This document shows positions 32,857-43,689 of a DNA stretch of 64,000 bases, piece by piece. Each line of letters opens with the position of its first letter. Positions within the stretch are counted from its first letter, which is position 1. The position numbers and the translations under genes were made by a program. The notes below the pieces were generated by a model, which had not been told where the DNA came from, searched no databases, and worked only from the letters and a program-made list of their open reading frames with translations. This stretch comes from Oopsacas minuta (taxonomy: Eukaryota; Porifera; Hexactinellida; Lyssacinosida; Leucopsacidae): assembly GCA_024704765.1 (NCBI GenBank), contig JAKMXF010000017.1, forward strand, positions 23,292 to 87,291, written 5' to 3'.

Positions 32857-33521
32857 TGTAAGTCGTATCTAAATTGTGTTTTACATTGCGAATAATACTA
32901 TCTTTATATAGTAATTTTAACCAAACACAATATTGAAATTATTGCATATACTTCTATTAGTATATTTCCCTGAAGCTATAATATGCTGACTATGAATCTG
33001 AGTAAATCTTTTAACTTTCTGTAGTAAATTGCATTATTTATTTGTCATACTGAAATAAATGTAATTATATCTGAAATCGATTGTAAGCTTGTTGTGATTA
33101 TGAAAGTGTATATAGCATCACTCTTCAATGGTGTAATGAATTAATCATATTACCATCTATAATTTGTACATTAAGCTAATCATTTGTTATAAGTAGTATA
33201 TCACATAAATATACTAATAGTAAACATATACAAAATATTGTATACTAATAAATTAATAGAATTGATGAGTAATGATATTCTGTATACCGATATAGTAGAA
33301 CTACTACTTGAGTCGTTTAATGATTGAAAAGTCTTCAATCATTAAATTACCTCTCAGAATTAAGGTTTATAATGTCAAACTCACTTAATATACTACATGA
33401 CCGGCGGAGCCGGTACGGCATATGCGGCCATTGCCGGACCAATTTCGTCATGGCCTAGCCAATTCCTATTGCCAGAACGGGCCGGACCAATAAAAATTTG
33501 CTTCCGACCGGCCTGTACCAT
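32857..33521. other. Intergenic spacer of an inverted duplication
   Basis: AT-rich DNA with a small hairpin (tttaatgattgaaaagtcttcaatcattaaa, 33316-33346) and a GC-rich patch at 33397-33520 containing inverted accggcggagccggtacggc / gaccggcctgtacc phrases, probably a transposon fragment. It separates the multi-pass gene from its inverted copy. Confidence 0.45.
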
Positions 33522-33985
33522 ATCTACTAAGCCCTCTCTTCATGCTGCTGCATATTATCATGATGTCATTTGTCATCAGTTACTTAGCCTATCGACGATT
33601 TAAAGTCCAGAAAGAAATTAGAAATGTTCCTTTAACTACAATTTTTAACATTGACCTCTCTAAAGTGAAACAGAACCTCAAGATAGAATCAATGATATTT
33701 ACTTTCCTACTGATTATATCTGGAGTAGAAATGGCAAGCAATTTATTCGCGGGGATTCATATTATTGGTATAAACTTGGACATAATATTATATGGCAATA
33801 GATCTCTCTAATTCCAAAACCTACCAGCCCATTAATCAAATCGAAATTGCTGCATACAATATATTTATTATTTCAGTTAGTATCCTACCAACGATTGTAT
33901 GCTTATTCTTAATGTTTCAAACAGGGATTATCAATAAAGACCTCCCTTTATTCAAGACTTTAAGTCTCATTTTCATTCTTGATTA
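33522..33985 (+). pseudogene. Inverted, internally deleted copy of the multi-pass gene
   Basis: From tctactaagccctctcttcatgctg onwards it follows the start of the 31705-32856 gene closely, then jumps from the third helix to the last codons (atgtttcaaacaggg-ttatca...), deleting about 0.7 kb. A premature stop at 33809-33811 and frame changes show it is dead. High similarity indicates a recent inverted duplication. Confidence 0.85.
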
Positions 33986-34023
33986 CCCTTTCTGATATTT
34001 TATACCAGGGCCGTAGCTAGGGG

Positions 34024-34493
34024 CAGAGCCGGATTAAGCAGTTTCGAGGCCCTGGGCTAAATATTCAATGAGGCCCTCGAACCCTTTTACCCCTAAAATT
34101 TATACAAGAGGAAATTTGTTAAATGTATTTCACTAAAGTTTTGTAGAATTCATTATAGTATAAATTGCATGACAGCCATCAAAAATTAACTTGTCGAGAC
34201 TTCATTTCAACAAATGTCCTTAGTACATCCTCAAATTCAACTTTTTTGAGTAGTTCGCTTTCAATTGACATGAGAGATAGGTAATTAAGTCTTTCCTGTT
34301 TCATACAAGTTCTCTTTTCATTTAAAATAAGTTTCAGCTTTGAAAATGAGTGCTCTGCTGTTGCATTAGTTATCATCATGACAAATATATGCGCATCATA
34401 ATTTCGACATTATGATGCGTGAGACACAGCTCAATTTGGGGGCCTTAGAGGCTGGGGCCCTGAGGCCTGTGTCCCATGGTTAATCGGGCACTG
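34024..34493 (-). mobile_element. hAT deletion derivative with transposase C-terminus
   Basis: Bounded by CAGAGCCGGATTAAGC and the inverted GGTTAATCGGGCACTG. The minus strand at 34379-34179 encodes MMITNATAEHSFSKLKLIL and LNYLSLMSIES, the hAT-family dimerisation region near the transposase C-terminus. The rest of the transposase is gone. No clear target duplication. Confidence 0.75.
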
Positions 34494-34919
34494 CGAATAC
34501 CTTAACTGGAATTCAGGGGCACCTGGGCTGCAGCCAAGTTAGCCCATTGGAAAATCTGGCCTTGCTTGATCCATGTCCCTAGTAACAAGTCTCCATCGAC
34601 CTCTCTCTCTCTCTATCAGGATTGTGTTCATATTAGTGAACACAATCCTGATGATAGAGACAACAGACTTTTGATAATTCCAATTATTGGAAGAATAACT
34701 AAATTGGAACTGAAACTAACCAGAAGACACCTGCACTACATACACTAATTGTGTAATTGTATAACAGACATAACTCTAACCAAGAAACATCCCTAAATTT
34801 ACAGGACTTACTATAGCAACCATTGACGTACATTGGTATTCTCAAGTTACACAAGTATAAGATAGAGTCTGTAATAATTCAAAATATTATTTCTAACAAA
34901 CCCAAATCTAAACAATAAA
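34494..34919. other. Spacer with a perfect short palindrome
   Basis: Contains a CT dinucleotide run and a hairpin with 16-base arms (atcaggattgtgttca, loop tattag, inverted copy) at 34615-34652. No gene seen. Confidence 0.6.
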
Positions 34920-36079
34920 ATGGCAACAAATCAGCCCATAATTGTACCAGTTAATGAATTGGCACAATTCGATTATGTCGCTACTCAAATCATGAATAAG
35001 TTCGATCTCCTAATTAAGCAGCTGATCGCGAGGAGGGACGCTCTCCTTGGGAAACTCAGAGATATGAAATGGAATATTTATCAAAAGAGAGTACCCGTAA
35101 GGCAGCCATGCAGGAACTGGCCAATACTCAACGACACATGGAGGCGCTAAGTCTGAAAGTTAATGAGAACAAAGATCTCCATCAACAGATCACTGACCTA
35201 TATCAACAGCGCATCAAACAGCTGGAGACTCCCACAAAATTCCAGCAGCCCTTCTTCTCCTGTACGACGCTGTCCCAACTACGAACTCAGATCGCTGAGT
35301 TCGGAGAGATGAAAGAATGGGAGCTAGACTACTCTGAAGAAAAAACCTATCCTAACTGTTGGGAAGGAAGGGTACGGTAATAATGAATTGAATGCTGCAG
35401 GTCTATCTCTAGATGAACCAAATCAGTTAATTTACATAGCTGATTATCATAACAGTCGTATCCAAGTTGTGTCTTTTGAAGGAAAATTCTTGAAAAGATT
35501 TGGACAAGACATACTCGAAGGACCATGGGGAATAGCTGTGGCAGAAGATAACGTCTTCATTACGGACAGAGAACTCCACGCTTTGTTACAGTTCAACAAG
35601 AAGGATTACAAACTAGTGAAGAGGACTGGTAACGAAGAAGCAGGAGATGGAGAGCTAAATGAACCACTTGGACTCTGTGTTCACTACAATGGAGACGTGT
35701 ATATGGCTGATTGTTACAATCACAGAGTTTCTATATTCTCTAAAGCTCTTGAATTTGTTAATTGTTTGGGTACTCAACAGCTACAACATCCTCAGGATGT
35801 TAAAGTTACTCCCACTAGCATTGTAGTGCTAGACTACAGTCCTAATTGTGTACACTTCTACTCGGGAAGTGGACACCTTATAAACTCATGTACTACTTTT
35901 GGGCAGGATGGTGGTGTATCGTCCCTTCTTCTGTAGTTTGGATGTAGCATGGAATATTCTTATTACTGATCTTTCCGTCACAATATTAAGATACTATCTC
36001 CATCAGGAGAGCTATTACACACCATAGGGAGGATAGAAGATGGGAGAGAAGAATTTACAAATCCATATGGTATTAGTAC
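34920..36079 (+). pseudogene. TRIM-NHL-like pseudogene (coiled coil plus NHL propeller)
   Basis: Starts at an ATG (ATNQPIIVPV...), followed by a helical coiled coil (LAQFDYVATQIMNKFDLLIK; MEYLSKESTRKAAMQELANT), the KEWELDYSE linker and NHL blades with LIYIADYHNSRIQVVSFEG, GPWGIAVAEDNVFITD, VYMADCYNHRVSIFS and VKVTPTSIVVLDYS. No RING or B-box is present. At least three frame changes: in an A run at 35067-35069, in an A run near 35339-35346 and at about 35925. The last blade stops at NPYGIST where the RAG1-like transposon begins. NHL propellers bind RNA or protein; this copy should be non-functional. Confidence 0.8.
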
Positions 36080-39077
36080 CACAGTGGCACGGCATGTGGA
36101 AATAGGTGAAAAAAATATAACTTCAAATTGCTTTATAGTGTTGATATTTGAATTCAGCACCCCCACAAACCTCGGAAAACATTTGACATCTCTACAATAG
36201 ACTTTCCATTTAGCTCCTACGTCTATTCCAATGAAAGCATAATTGAAATTCGAAAGATTGATTTATGGTTTCAATTTTCGGTCATGATGTAATTTTGAAT
36301 AATATGGATTCTCTACGTCAAATAACTGCTATTTATAGTATACCAATCGAAAGCTCTTATGTTGCTGAATAATAAATCACGTTAATCTTGGCTCCAATGA
36401 ACAGATGGAATTTACTATTCTCATTTTAAACAAGCTTGTTCGTACAAGTGCAATAAATAGAAACACGTTTCATTAAAACTCTAGTACTTTTTTTGCCTTC
36501 ACTTGCGGAACTTTCCATTGCACTTTCCTAATAGCTCTTTTCGTCCTCTACAAAATACACTTTAAATTATGGTGTCAGGAAGTGTCAACGATATTTTTTT
36601 TTGCGATTTTAAATATAATCCATTCACAATTATCTAATTTTGGCCCATATAAATCATAAATAATTGTTGTGGTTGTTTATTAGCACATTTTTCATTATGA
36701 ATAACGAAGATGCATACACGTTCTTAACTGCACAAAAGAATAAAACAATCACTTCTCTCGCGTCCTCGTTTATTGTCCTCAATAATTTGGAAGAAACAGA
36801 GCATGATACAGTTCGGAGAAAATTTTCGACCCTCAGAGAAGATAGGAGAGAATACCTGAAACGAGCCGATATAACTACTTGGAATGTGATACCTTTTCAT
36901 ACACCACTTAAACACCCGAGATTGAGTACAGGTTATCAATGCTCAGATGAAGTCATGGTGATAGGGAGTGTTTCTTCTAGCCAATCAACCTCTGTTTTCG
37001 AAGAAGATTTTAGTAAGCCCACCCGTAAGCCTCTGAGGGAATTATCAACTAAAGGTCTTCGCAGCCGATTGTCCTCCTTACTAACACATCTTGAAAAGGT
37101 TGCTGTACAAGAGAATGTTTCCAGTAAAGAACTATCCTGTTACCTGATGATGCTATGTTCACAGACTGAATCCGACTTTACTACTACCAAGTTCTGTAAA
37201 GAAATTATTGCTAAGGGAAGCTTCGGTCCAGTCTGCAATGAACTGACCTCCGATAAAGCTGCGTTCTTGATGGATTCTTTAGAAATTGGAAAGAAGAAAT
37301 ACATCGATTTAAGACGTTTATTGCTTTCAGATGTCCAGCTTCCAGGTTACAATCGATTAGCTACCCATCGATCTCAAATTTGCTTGACTAATGACATCTT
37401 TCAGTTGATCGAGAACATCGGGTAGGCATTGCTGTATCTTACAAAAAGCTTCTGACTCATACAGTAAACAGAATATTGACTGCTTCTGCCAATGAAATTC
37501 CCAGCGCCAGCAATCCTAAAAGGATACGAATTTCAGATGGACTTGACGGTTCTGGCTCTCACCGGGTTTATCAGCAAGCGACTCACCCCAATATTTCAAC
37601 AAAAAGTTTTATTTTATTCGGGTTTAAGGTGATTTCCATATCCGACACCGATAACAAACTGATTTGGAAAAACCCTCTACCAAATTCTCCTTTCTCAATT
37701 AGACCCGTTGCGATACTAGCTCTACAGGAGAACGAAGACAATATTCGATATCTTATGGATACACTAATCAATAAGGAGTCCACAGAGATAACGGTAAAGG
37801 GTTTAGAACTAACAAGCGGATTTTGTGAAGTTGAAATTCAACGTTCACAATTGGATGGCAAAATGGCTAAGATTATTAGTGGAGTTGGGGGTGCATGTTG
37901 CCAGTTCTGTACAGCGACATTCAAACAAATCCATGATCCGGATATCGTAAAAGACGGTTTTCCAATTAATCGATCCATCACAGACCTGAAAGTATTATTT
38001 GATGAAGTTAACGAAGAGGAGTTTCTATCATTATCTTCTGACAACAGATTCAACGTTACACACAGACCAATATCTGACTTAGAAATCATACCCAGTTCGC
38101 CTTTGCATGCATATCTCCGATGTTTTGGCTGGTTTTTACATCTAATTAGCCATTTGCACGCAGGAGTATTTAAGTGGTCACCAACTTCTAAGAGAGTCTC
38201 AGATGCTAAAACTTTCGTTACAAGTTTAATTAAAGACAATCTCAATATGATTATTGACATCCCTTCAACACAAGGTGGCACAACGACTACTGGTAATGTG
38301 GTAAGACGATGCTTGATAAGAAAGGATGACAACGATCAAGATTTCCTCTACTGGGTTTTGACAGTGATCCCGTCTGAGTTCAAGTCCCACATAATTGAAA
38401 TTCACACATGCCTAGGAGCAATCCTACGCGTCTATAATAGCAGCAGAAGAGTGGATACAGAAGAACTAGCGCTTGTTTGCAGTAATATCTACCAGTCAAT
38501 TCTCTGTGCATTTCCTTGGGCTAATGTTTCCCCGACGTTACACAAACTGTTAGCACATGCACCGGAAATCATCTCAACGTTTAATGATGGACATGGGCTA
38601 GAGAACTTATCTGAAGAAGGACTAGAGGCTTCTAACAAATATATTCGGAGATACAGAGATCGTCTTGCTCGCAAGTTTTCATTTGAAGAAAATTTAAAGG
38701 ATGTATTTGTTCGATTGATTTCTCACAGTGATCCCATGCTGTTAATGAATCGCAAGTTTTCTATTCCAAGGCCTCCATCTAGCCAAGGACTTAGAAGTAG
38801 CCAAGATATTTTAGTGAACACCCTTATTCGTGATCATGAAGATCATAATGATGATTAAAAGTAACCTCTCAATCGATTAATAGAAAATTTGGGGAATTTT
38901 CACACCTCAGATAGGTGACAATGACGTCATAACTTTGTCACCTGAAGGGATAGAGAAAAAATGAGTATCCCATTCGATTCATTGGGCTCGAAAACCTATA
39001 TGACAATAATACATTTTGAGGACCTATGTGCCATCAAAATGCCTATTTCCACATTCTGACCATTTCGTGCCACTGTG
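36080..39077 (+). mobile_element. Transib/RAG1-like transposon
   Basis: About 3.0 kb bounded by CACAGTGGCACG (36080-36091) and its inverted copy CGTGCCACTGTG (39066-39077), followed inward by a second shared block (atgtggaaatagg / cctatttccacat). The first seven bases equal the V(D)J recombination heptamer CACAGTG; Transib ends are CACARTG-like. It carries one transposase gene and no RAG2-like gene. It cuts the NHL pseudogene on the left and abuts the hAT right end; a 5-bp target duplication is not seen (AGTAC against CCAAG). Confidence 0.75.
36697..38858 (+). pseudogene. Transib/RAG1-like DDE transposase, one frameshift
   Basis: Two overlapping-phase parts, 36697 to about 37414 and about 37416 to 38858, together roughly 720 codons. 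One missing base near 37413-37415 causes the frame change; the second frame is open upstream to the break. The N-terminal part has KKYIDLRRLLL then LPGYNRL, as Transib/RAG1 core N-termini do. The catalytic part shows SDGLDGSGSH (Asp 37536-37538, matching RAG1 D600), QLDGKMAKI (Asp 37854-37856, matching D708), CCQFC zinc knuckle, LHKLLAHAPEI with the two zinc-binding His, and LSEEGLEASNKYIRRYRD (Glu 38613-38615, matching E962). It is recognised by comparison with RAG1 from memory. Transib rather than RAG1 proper is favoured because there is no RAG2 partner or RING region. Confidence 0.75.
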
Positions 39078-39145
39078 CCAAGCCCCCCCTAAAGTTTACT
39101 TAGCCCCTCCTAACACTACGCTATGGCTACGGCCCTGTTTTATAC

Positions 39146-40179
39146 ACTATTTTGCTATACAAATGAAATATCTATTTTGTGTATTCATCTTAAATTAAAA
39201 ATATTTGGAATGAACTCATTATCCAACCTCGTATAGTGTATCCATAAACCATATCATGCGTTCCAGATTCCTTCTGTTGGCCACTTTTGAATGGACGTTG
39301 CGATTTCTCGTGAATAAATTAATTAATACATACCAATGCCATGATACTAATACCACCGCTAGACAAATTGGGTGGTTTGTGGAGCTAGTAGTATTGTTGC
39401 AGTTGTCATGCAATGGTGGTCAGGACGGACCTAATGTAGCGACCAAATACAGCAGACATATTCAAGTAAACAATATTAACTTTTATATTAATTATCAATG
39501 ACTTGGATTGTGTATCAGTGATATCTAAGATAGGGGGTTCTAAGCAGCAACCTAGGTTGCTGAGTGCCCTCAAGCTTCATCAACCTATATAGTGACGGAA
39601 ATCATATATAATAAGGGGGGATTTTTATGTACCAATCTAGCTTGCCGGTTAGAAAATTTCTATAAGAGAAAAATGAGTTGTCTAATTCCAGTCACTCGAT
39701 TATCGGGCATTCTGCCAAAGCGGGCAACTTTTGTTTTGTCCGCAAGTGCCCCGATTATCGAGTGCCTAGTGTCTCTACATAATTAATTAGCTGAAAATAT
39801 TCCAAAGCATAATAGGAATGTAACTTAATATGAATTAGTTTGCGTTTCGGATTTACGAATTCCCTAAATAGCTCAAGGCCCTAATATCGTAATAAGTTAT
39901 GGGGCATAGATTTAATATAAATACAAATAGGAACATTACAAAAAACTAACAAACAAACTAAAGAAATACAATACATTTACACAAGGGTGTACGAAATACA
40001 GAAATAGTCTGACAATAAACTGGACAAACTGACACTTTTGAGTAGACAGGCCTAGACCTATGACGCCACAACACTAACTACACTAACTACGGAGGAACAT
40101 TTTTCGAGGAGGAATTGGGAATGGAGAAATGAATGGACACCCACTATCTAAACCTATTACATTGAAGTTACTATTCTAC
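39146..40179. other. Intergenic with small inverted-repeat element
   Basis: Contains an inverted pair cactcgattatcgggca / tgccccgattatcgagtg at about 39690-39768, probably a tiny pogo/Tigger-like MITE. Otherwise nothing supported; a short open frame at 39256-39501 has no family features. Confidence 0.45.
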
Positions 40180-41274
40180 TTAACTAAGAAAAAAAATACT
40201 TCTGATACGACTATTAGAACCTCTCGGTTTGAAGGTGTGATGTGCCTTCTTATACAACTTCATGCGTGACATGAACCTTGATTTTAGGTGTTTACTTTTT
40301 GTTTCTTTGGTAATTACGCTTTCGCTTTCCATCTCTTGAAAACATGGATCATGTATTTTCCCTGCATGCTCAACCTCCATATCTTCCAAGCTGTCGCAAT
40401 CGGACAGACCTGCCATCAACCCAGCCTGAGGGAAATAAACATCCCCCAATAGAGAATCGTGTTCAGCCGTAATGCATTGGGTAACATTTGCAAAATTAGG
40501 CTCATTCTGAACTTTTTTATTCACTTCAATGATCATTTGTGTACGAAAGATTTGAAGGAATTTGCGAAATTCCTTATTTCTGCCATATTTTTCATATTCA
40601 CCAGGCAGAGCAGAGAGAACCAATGAACCAGTAATTCTGCAGCGTAATGAGGAAGTACACATTGAACAAGTGTATATATGAAGGAAATCACTGAAGGTAG
40701 AAGAACCATTGAAGTTATTCTCATGTTCTCTCATTATGATTGAATCGAAGACTGGAGATGGAGAATTTGACTGTGGGGAAATAGATTCGTATACAGCTCC
40801 TCCTTCTGTCCTACATTTATTGAAGAGGATAATTTTTGGCTTGCCTATCATTAGAGGACAATACGTTTCATTGAGGTATGTATCGATTGTTCTATCAAGA
40901 AATGGTTTTCCATCAGCAGTTAGAAAACTGTTCATGTTGCCGTGAGAAGATACCACAACCATAATCACTTTGTGTTCAGGCAGGATACGAGCTTTCCAGA
41001 TATCTTCAGAAACGTTGCTTGGCCGAATTGCTGGTGGATTTGTGATGCATGCGAGCCCTTTCTCGATTTCTTTCATTTTTGCGTTCATAAATACGAAAGG
41101 CTTCAAGGATAACATACTAGCAAATTTCTCTATATTTTCCCGCTCAATCAAAGCTCCGTCAGGTTTTCCCTCAGAAGTTTCGTGCATCACGAATATAATT
41201 GCATTTCCACAGTAACCTTCTTTATTGGGAAGCATATCATAGTTTTTGATTTCGAATTCTGAAGCTTCAAAGTC
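40180..41274 (-). CDS. Caspase-like cysteine protease (C14 fold)
   Basis: About 365 residues from the acceptor ...tatgcag|GACTTTG at 41274; the open frame continues upstream to an ATG at 41310, but the acceptor suggests that an upstream prodomain exon precedes it. Visible caspase elements, numbered from the 41310 Met: GYCGNAIIF at the first strand, IERENIEKFASML helix, VIMVVVSSHG with catalytic His123, GKPKIILFNKCRTEGG with the catalytic Cys166 (usual form QACRG, here NKCRT), and SSLRCRITGSLVLSAL matching the small-subunit S-x-R---GS-fi--L segment. Both catalytic residues are retained, so it may be active, with altered specificity from the changed pentapeptide. A long C-terminal extension of about 100 residues is Ser/Lys/Arg-rich. 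Role in cell death or immune signalling is inferred. Confidence 0.75.
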   Translation of the reverse strand, partial: DFEASEFEIKNYDMLPNKEGYCGNAIIFVMHETSEGKPDGALIERENIEKFASMLSLKPFVFMNAKMKEIEKGLACITNPPAIRPSNVSEDIWKARILPEHKVIMVVVSSHGNMNSFLTADGKPFLDRTIDTYLNETYCPLMIGKPKIILFNKCRTEGGAVYESISPQSNSPSPVFDSIIMREHENNFNGSSTFSDFLHIYTCSMCTSSLRCRITGSLVLSALPGEYEKYGRNKEFRKFLQIFRTQMIIEVNKKVQNEPNFANVTQCITAEHDSLLGDVYFPQAGLMAGLSDCDSLEDMEVEHAGKIHDPCFQEMESESVITKETKSKHLKSRFMSRMKLYKKAHHTFKPRGSNSRIRSIFFLS

Positions 41275-41310
41275 CTGCATATTTATAGAGAAAACTCTAA
41301 TATAATACAA

Positions 41311-43060
41311 AAATGATAAAAAATAAAATAAGCAAGAATAGAAAATTTCGAGAACAAAATAGGTCAGTTAAAAGTCGAAATTATGTGCGATACTGATTGA
41401 AGAACTATTTATGTGAATATATCCATTTTATAGCAAGCAGTAATACTATGGATGTATGACAAAATTGCTATACTTGTTTAACATTCAATTCTAATTTTAT
41501 CCCTAGAGAATGGTGAAGGATCATAAAAGATATGATAAAAACACGTGACAGACAGGGTAAACAAGTTAGTATTATTCAGCAAATAGTTTAAACATATCTA
41601 AGATGGTGGAATCCTATTATCAAAAGACAGAAACTACCAAATTAATTATTCAGACAATTATTAGGATTCACTTAACGAAAATAGACAAGTATGAGGTAAT
41701 CCCAATGATAAAAGTAATTGTTTTGTCTAAAATTGGTATCACGGGGGATAAGTTCTTGAGTAATCTAACAGCTATTATTACGTGAAAATTGTTATCTACT
41801 TTACTGGTATTCCCAGTCGACTGGGAATACCAGTAAAGTAGATAACAATGTCTGACTGCAGTCAGACATTTAAAATAGCAATAATCAATGAATAAATGAT
41901 GGCTATTTACCCTCAGATGAGTAATATATTAAATTAAAAGCAAATGGCTCTTAAAGTTTGATAATTCGGGTTAATCAGTGTAAATAACATGAACTATCTA
42001 CCTCCAACTTAACTCAAGGTTTAAGTTCATATTTAAGTATTTAAATCTAATTAAATTACTTTTGCAAATATTTATTGAATTCGATTGTTGTTGATTTGTT
42101 ATGATTCTTGATGATATACCTGTCATAATTCTCTCCAAATAAGATCAGATAAGTAAACAGTAAATAGTACTATAATTGATATACGATGTGATATCATCTA
42201 ACTCTAGGTAGGCAAAAATTGAGCCTATGAGAAAGATTGACTTGTATGGTGCATTCCTTAGTCAAGCCAAGTTGTCTACAGTCCTCTCCTTTACCAGAGT
42301 TGTTGTTGAATTAATTAATTAAGAGTATTTCTACTCCAAGTCAATCCTTAATCTATGCATATATGATTTCTGTAGGTATGCTAACATGGTTTTCAAAGAA
42401 TTCTCATGTTCGATTATACTAGAGGGTTTTCATAATTTTCTAATGAGTATTAACGTCAACTGTTAAAGTGAGTTATGTCAGCAATCGCATTGTGATTTCT
42501 AAGGTACTTTTTCTTAGGATTCAGCCAGAATTTGTGTATATTTGCAATAAAGAAATTATAATAGGAATTCCCTCATGGCCCCATCAGCAAAATCTGTTAA
42601 CATGAAAATTCCTATTGGAATTCCAATTCCAATGGTAACCTTACGCTTGCTTCGTGATAATTATCTGCAAACTACATTTGCCTAGCATTTGGTACATAAA
42701 AGAACAGGATATTTTCCAAGCGCATACAGCTCGCATACAAGCGGATAAATTCCAGCTAGTATGTCTCTAGGCATGCAAAAATATTTCCCAGACTCATATA
42801 TCGTAATACAAACTGTATAGTCGAAAAGAATCCGAAAGTAGTATTAGACGTATGGCCCTGAGATGAAGCGCTGTACCAGACGTAGGTAATATTCATTTAA
42901 TCTTGGATAAAAAGCTATAATGCAAGATGTTAGGACTTAGGAGAGAAGATCTATATTATGAGAGCAAATCATTTTCCTAATAGATCTGATTAAACTGTTC
43001 CAAATCCACATGAAAACTTGTTTGAAATATTCGTATATAGTGATAGTATATTATACAGAG
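41311..43060. other. Gene-free stretch with palindromes
   Basis: AT-rich DNA upstream of the caspase-like gene. The upstream prodomain exon expected for it was not identified here. Contains the nested palindromes at 41788-41870. Confidence 0.4.
41788..41870. repeat. Two overlapping perfect palindromes
   Basis: 41788-41849 is a perfect 62-base palindrome centred at 41818/41819 (ccagtc|gactgg), and 41847-41870 is a perfect 24-base palindrome centred at 41858/41859 (gactg|cagtc). They share three bases. No loop, no coding capacity. Confidence 0.95.
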
Positions 43061-43068
43061 CATAAATC

Positions 43069-43680
43069 CTAAAGTATCAGAATAAACGGAACGCCGAGTA
43101 TAATTCCAGTTAATATTTGTAGAGCTTGCTTAATGCTTGAAATGTAAAACATTAGTTTGAATAGGATCAGTTGTTGAGAAATTGTGTGCAAAATTGGCTT
43201 GTATTGGATATGATAAGTGAGAAGTAAGTAGCATTGTCCGAAGTAGAGAATCAATGAAATTGTGAGAAAAACTTACTCATATAAAAGAGATATTATTAAA
43301 GATGCACTACCAATGCATAATATCTTAGAGTTGATTTGGAAACTACTAAGCTGTGCACGTTCCTTCTTATCCGTCCTATACTGTACAAACTGTCCCTTGG
43401 AATACTGTGTTAGCGCAGCTCCCAATGTTCTTACCTGTCTTACGAATTGTATAAAATCCATCGGTGTTAGTATCCCACTTAATGCAAAAGCTATCTGCCA
43501 AGTGTATGAGATTGATATGAGTAGCATCACAGTTGAGCATTAATCCTAAACATATTATTAATCTTTTGAATGTACTTTTCTTTGTTCTTTCCCATGGATC
43601 TCTGAACTTCAGGCCTGTAGCGATTAGCTTCATTAATCCAATCCCAAAACAGCAAGTCATTATTCCAACAAACGTTTACT
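43069..43680 (-). pseudogene. Possible TMEM184/OST-alpha-like fragment
   Basis: Three minus-strand pieces in different frames join into membrane helices with a familiar order: ILCIGSASLIISLLYE, LILYFGQCYLLLTYHI and a segment LILFKLMFYISSIKQALQ that resembles the K-F/L-x-K---F-sfWQ region of the TMEM184/organic solute transporter alpha family. An upstream piece has KFRDPWERTKKSTFKRL. Frame changes near 43540 and 43260 may be small introns or disabling changes. Weak identification by eye. Confidence 0.3.
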
Positions 43681-43689
43681 GATTCTTGT

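Larger units (their letters stand above)
34006..39137. mobile_element. 5.1-kb hAT-bounded composite element
   Basis: Ends CAGGGCCGTAGC and, inverted, GCTACGGCCCTG, flanked by a perfect 8-bp duplication TTTTATAC (33998-34005 and 39138-39145), the target-site length of hAT elements. Inside are a hAT deletion derivative, a TRIM-NHL-like pseudogene and a 3.0-kb Transib/RAG1-like transposon. The outer ends have no transposase of their own, so the unit looks like a non-autonomous hAT that carries or accumulated foreign DNA. Confidence 0.75.

Noticed and set aside
37838-38332. 164-codon minus-strand frame in the RAG1-like element
   Set aside because: It is the complement of the conserved transposase core, whose catalytic motifs read correctly on the plus strand.
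36080-39077. A RAG2-like partner gene inside the transposon
   Set aside because: Only about 0.6 kb upstream and 0.2 kb downstream of the transposase remain, with no kelch-like open frame on either strand.
38859-39077. A 23-RSS or 12-RSS nonamer next to the CACAGTG end
   Set aside because: The heptamer matches, but no clear A-rich nonamer lies at 12 or 23 bases from either end; similarity is limited to the heptamer and the Transib-like terminus.
43262-43543. Plus-strand gene of 93 codons
   Set aside because: The minus strand gives longer hydrophobic helices with a family-like order; the plus frame has no features.
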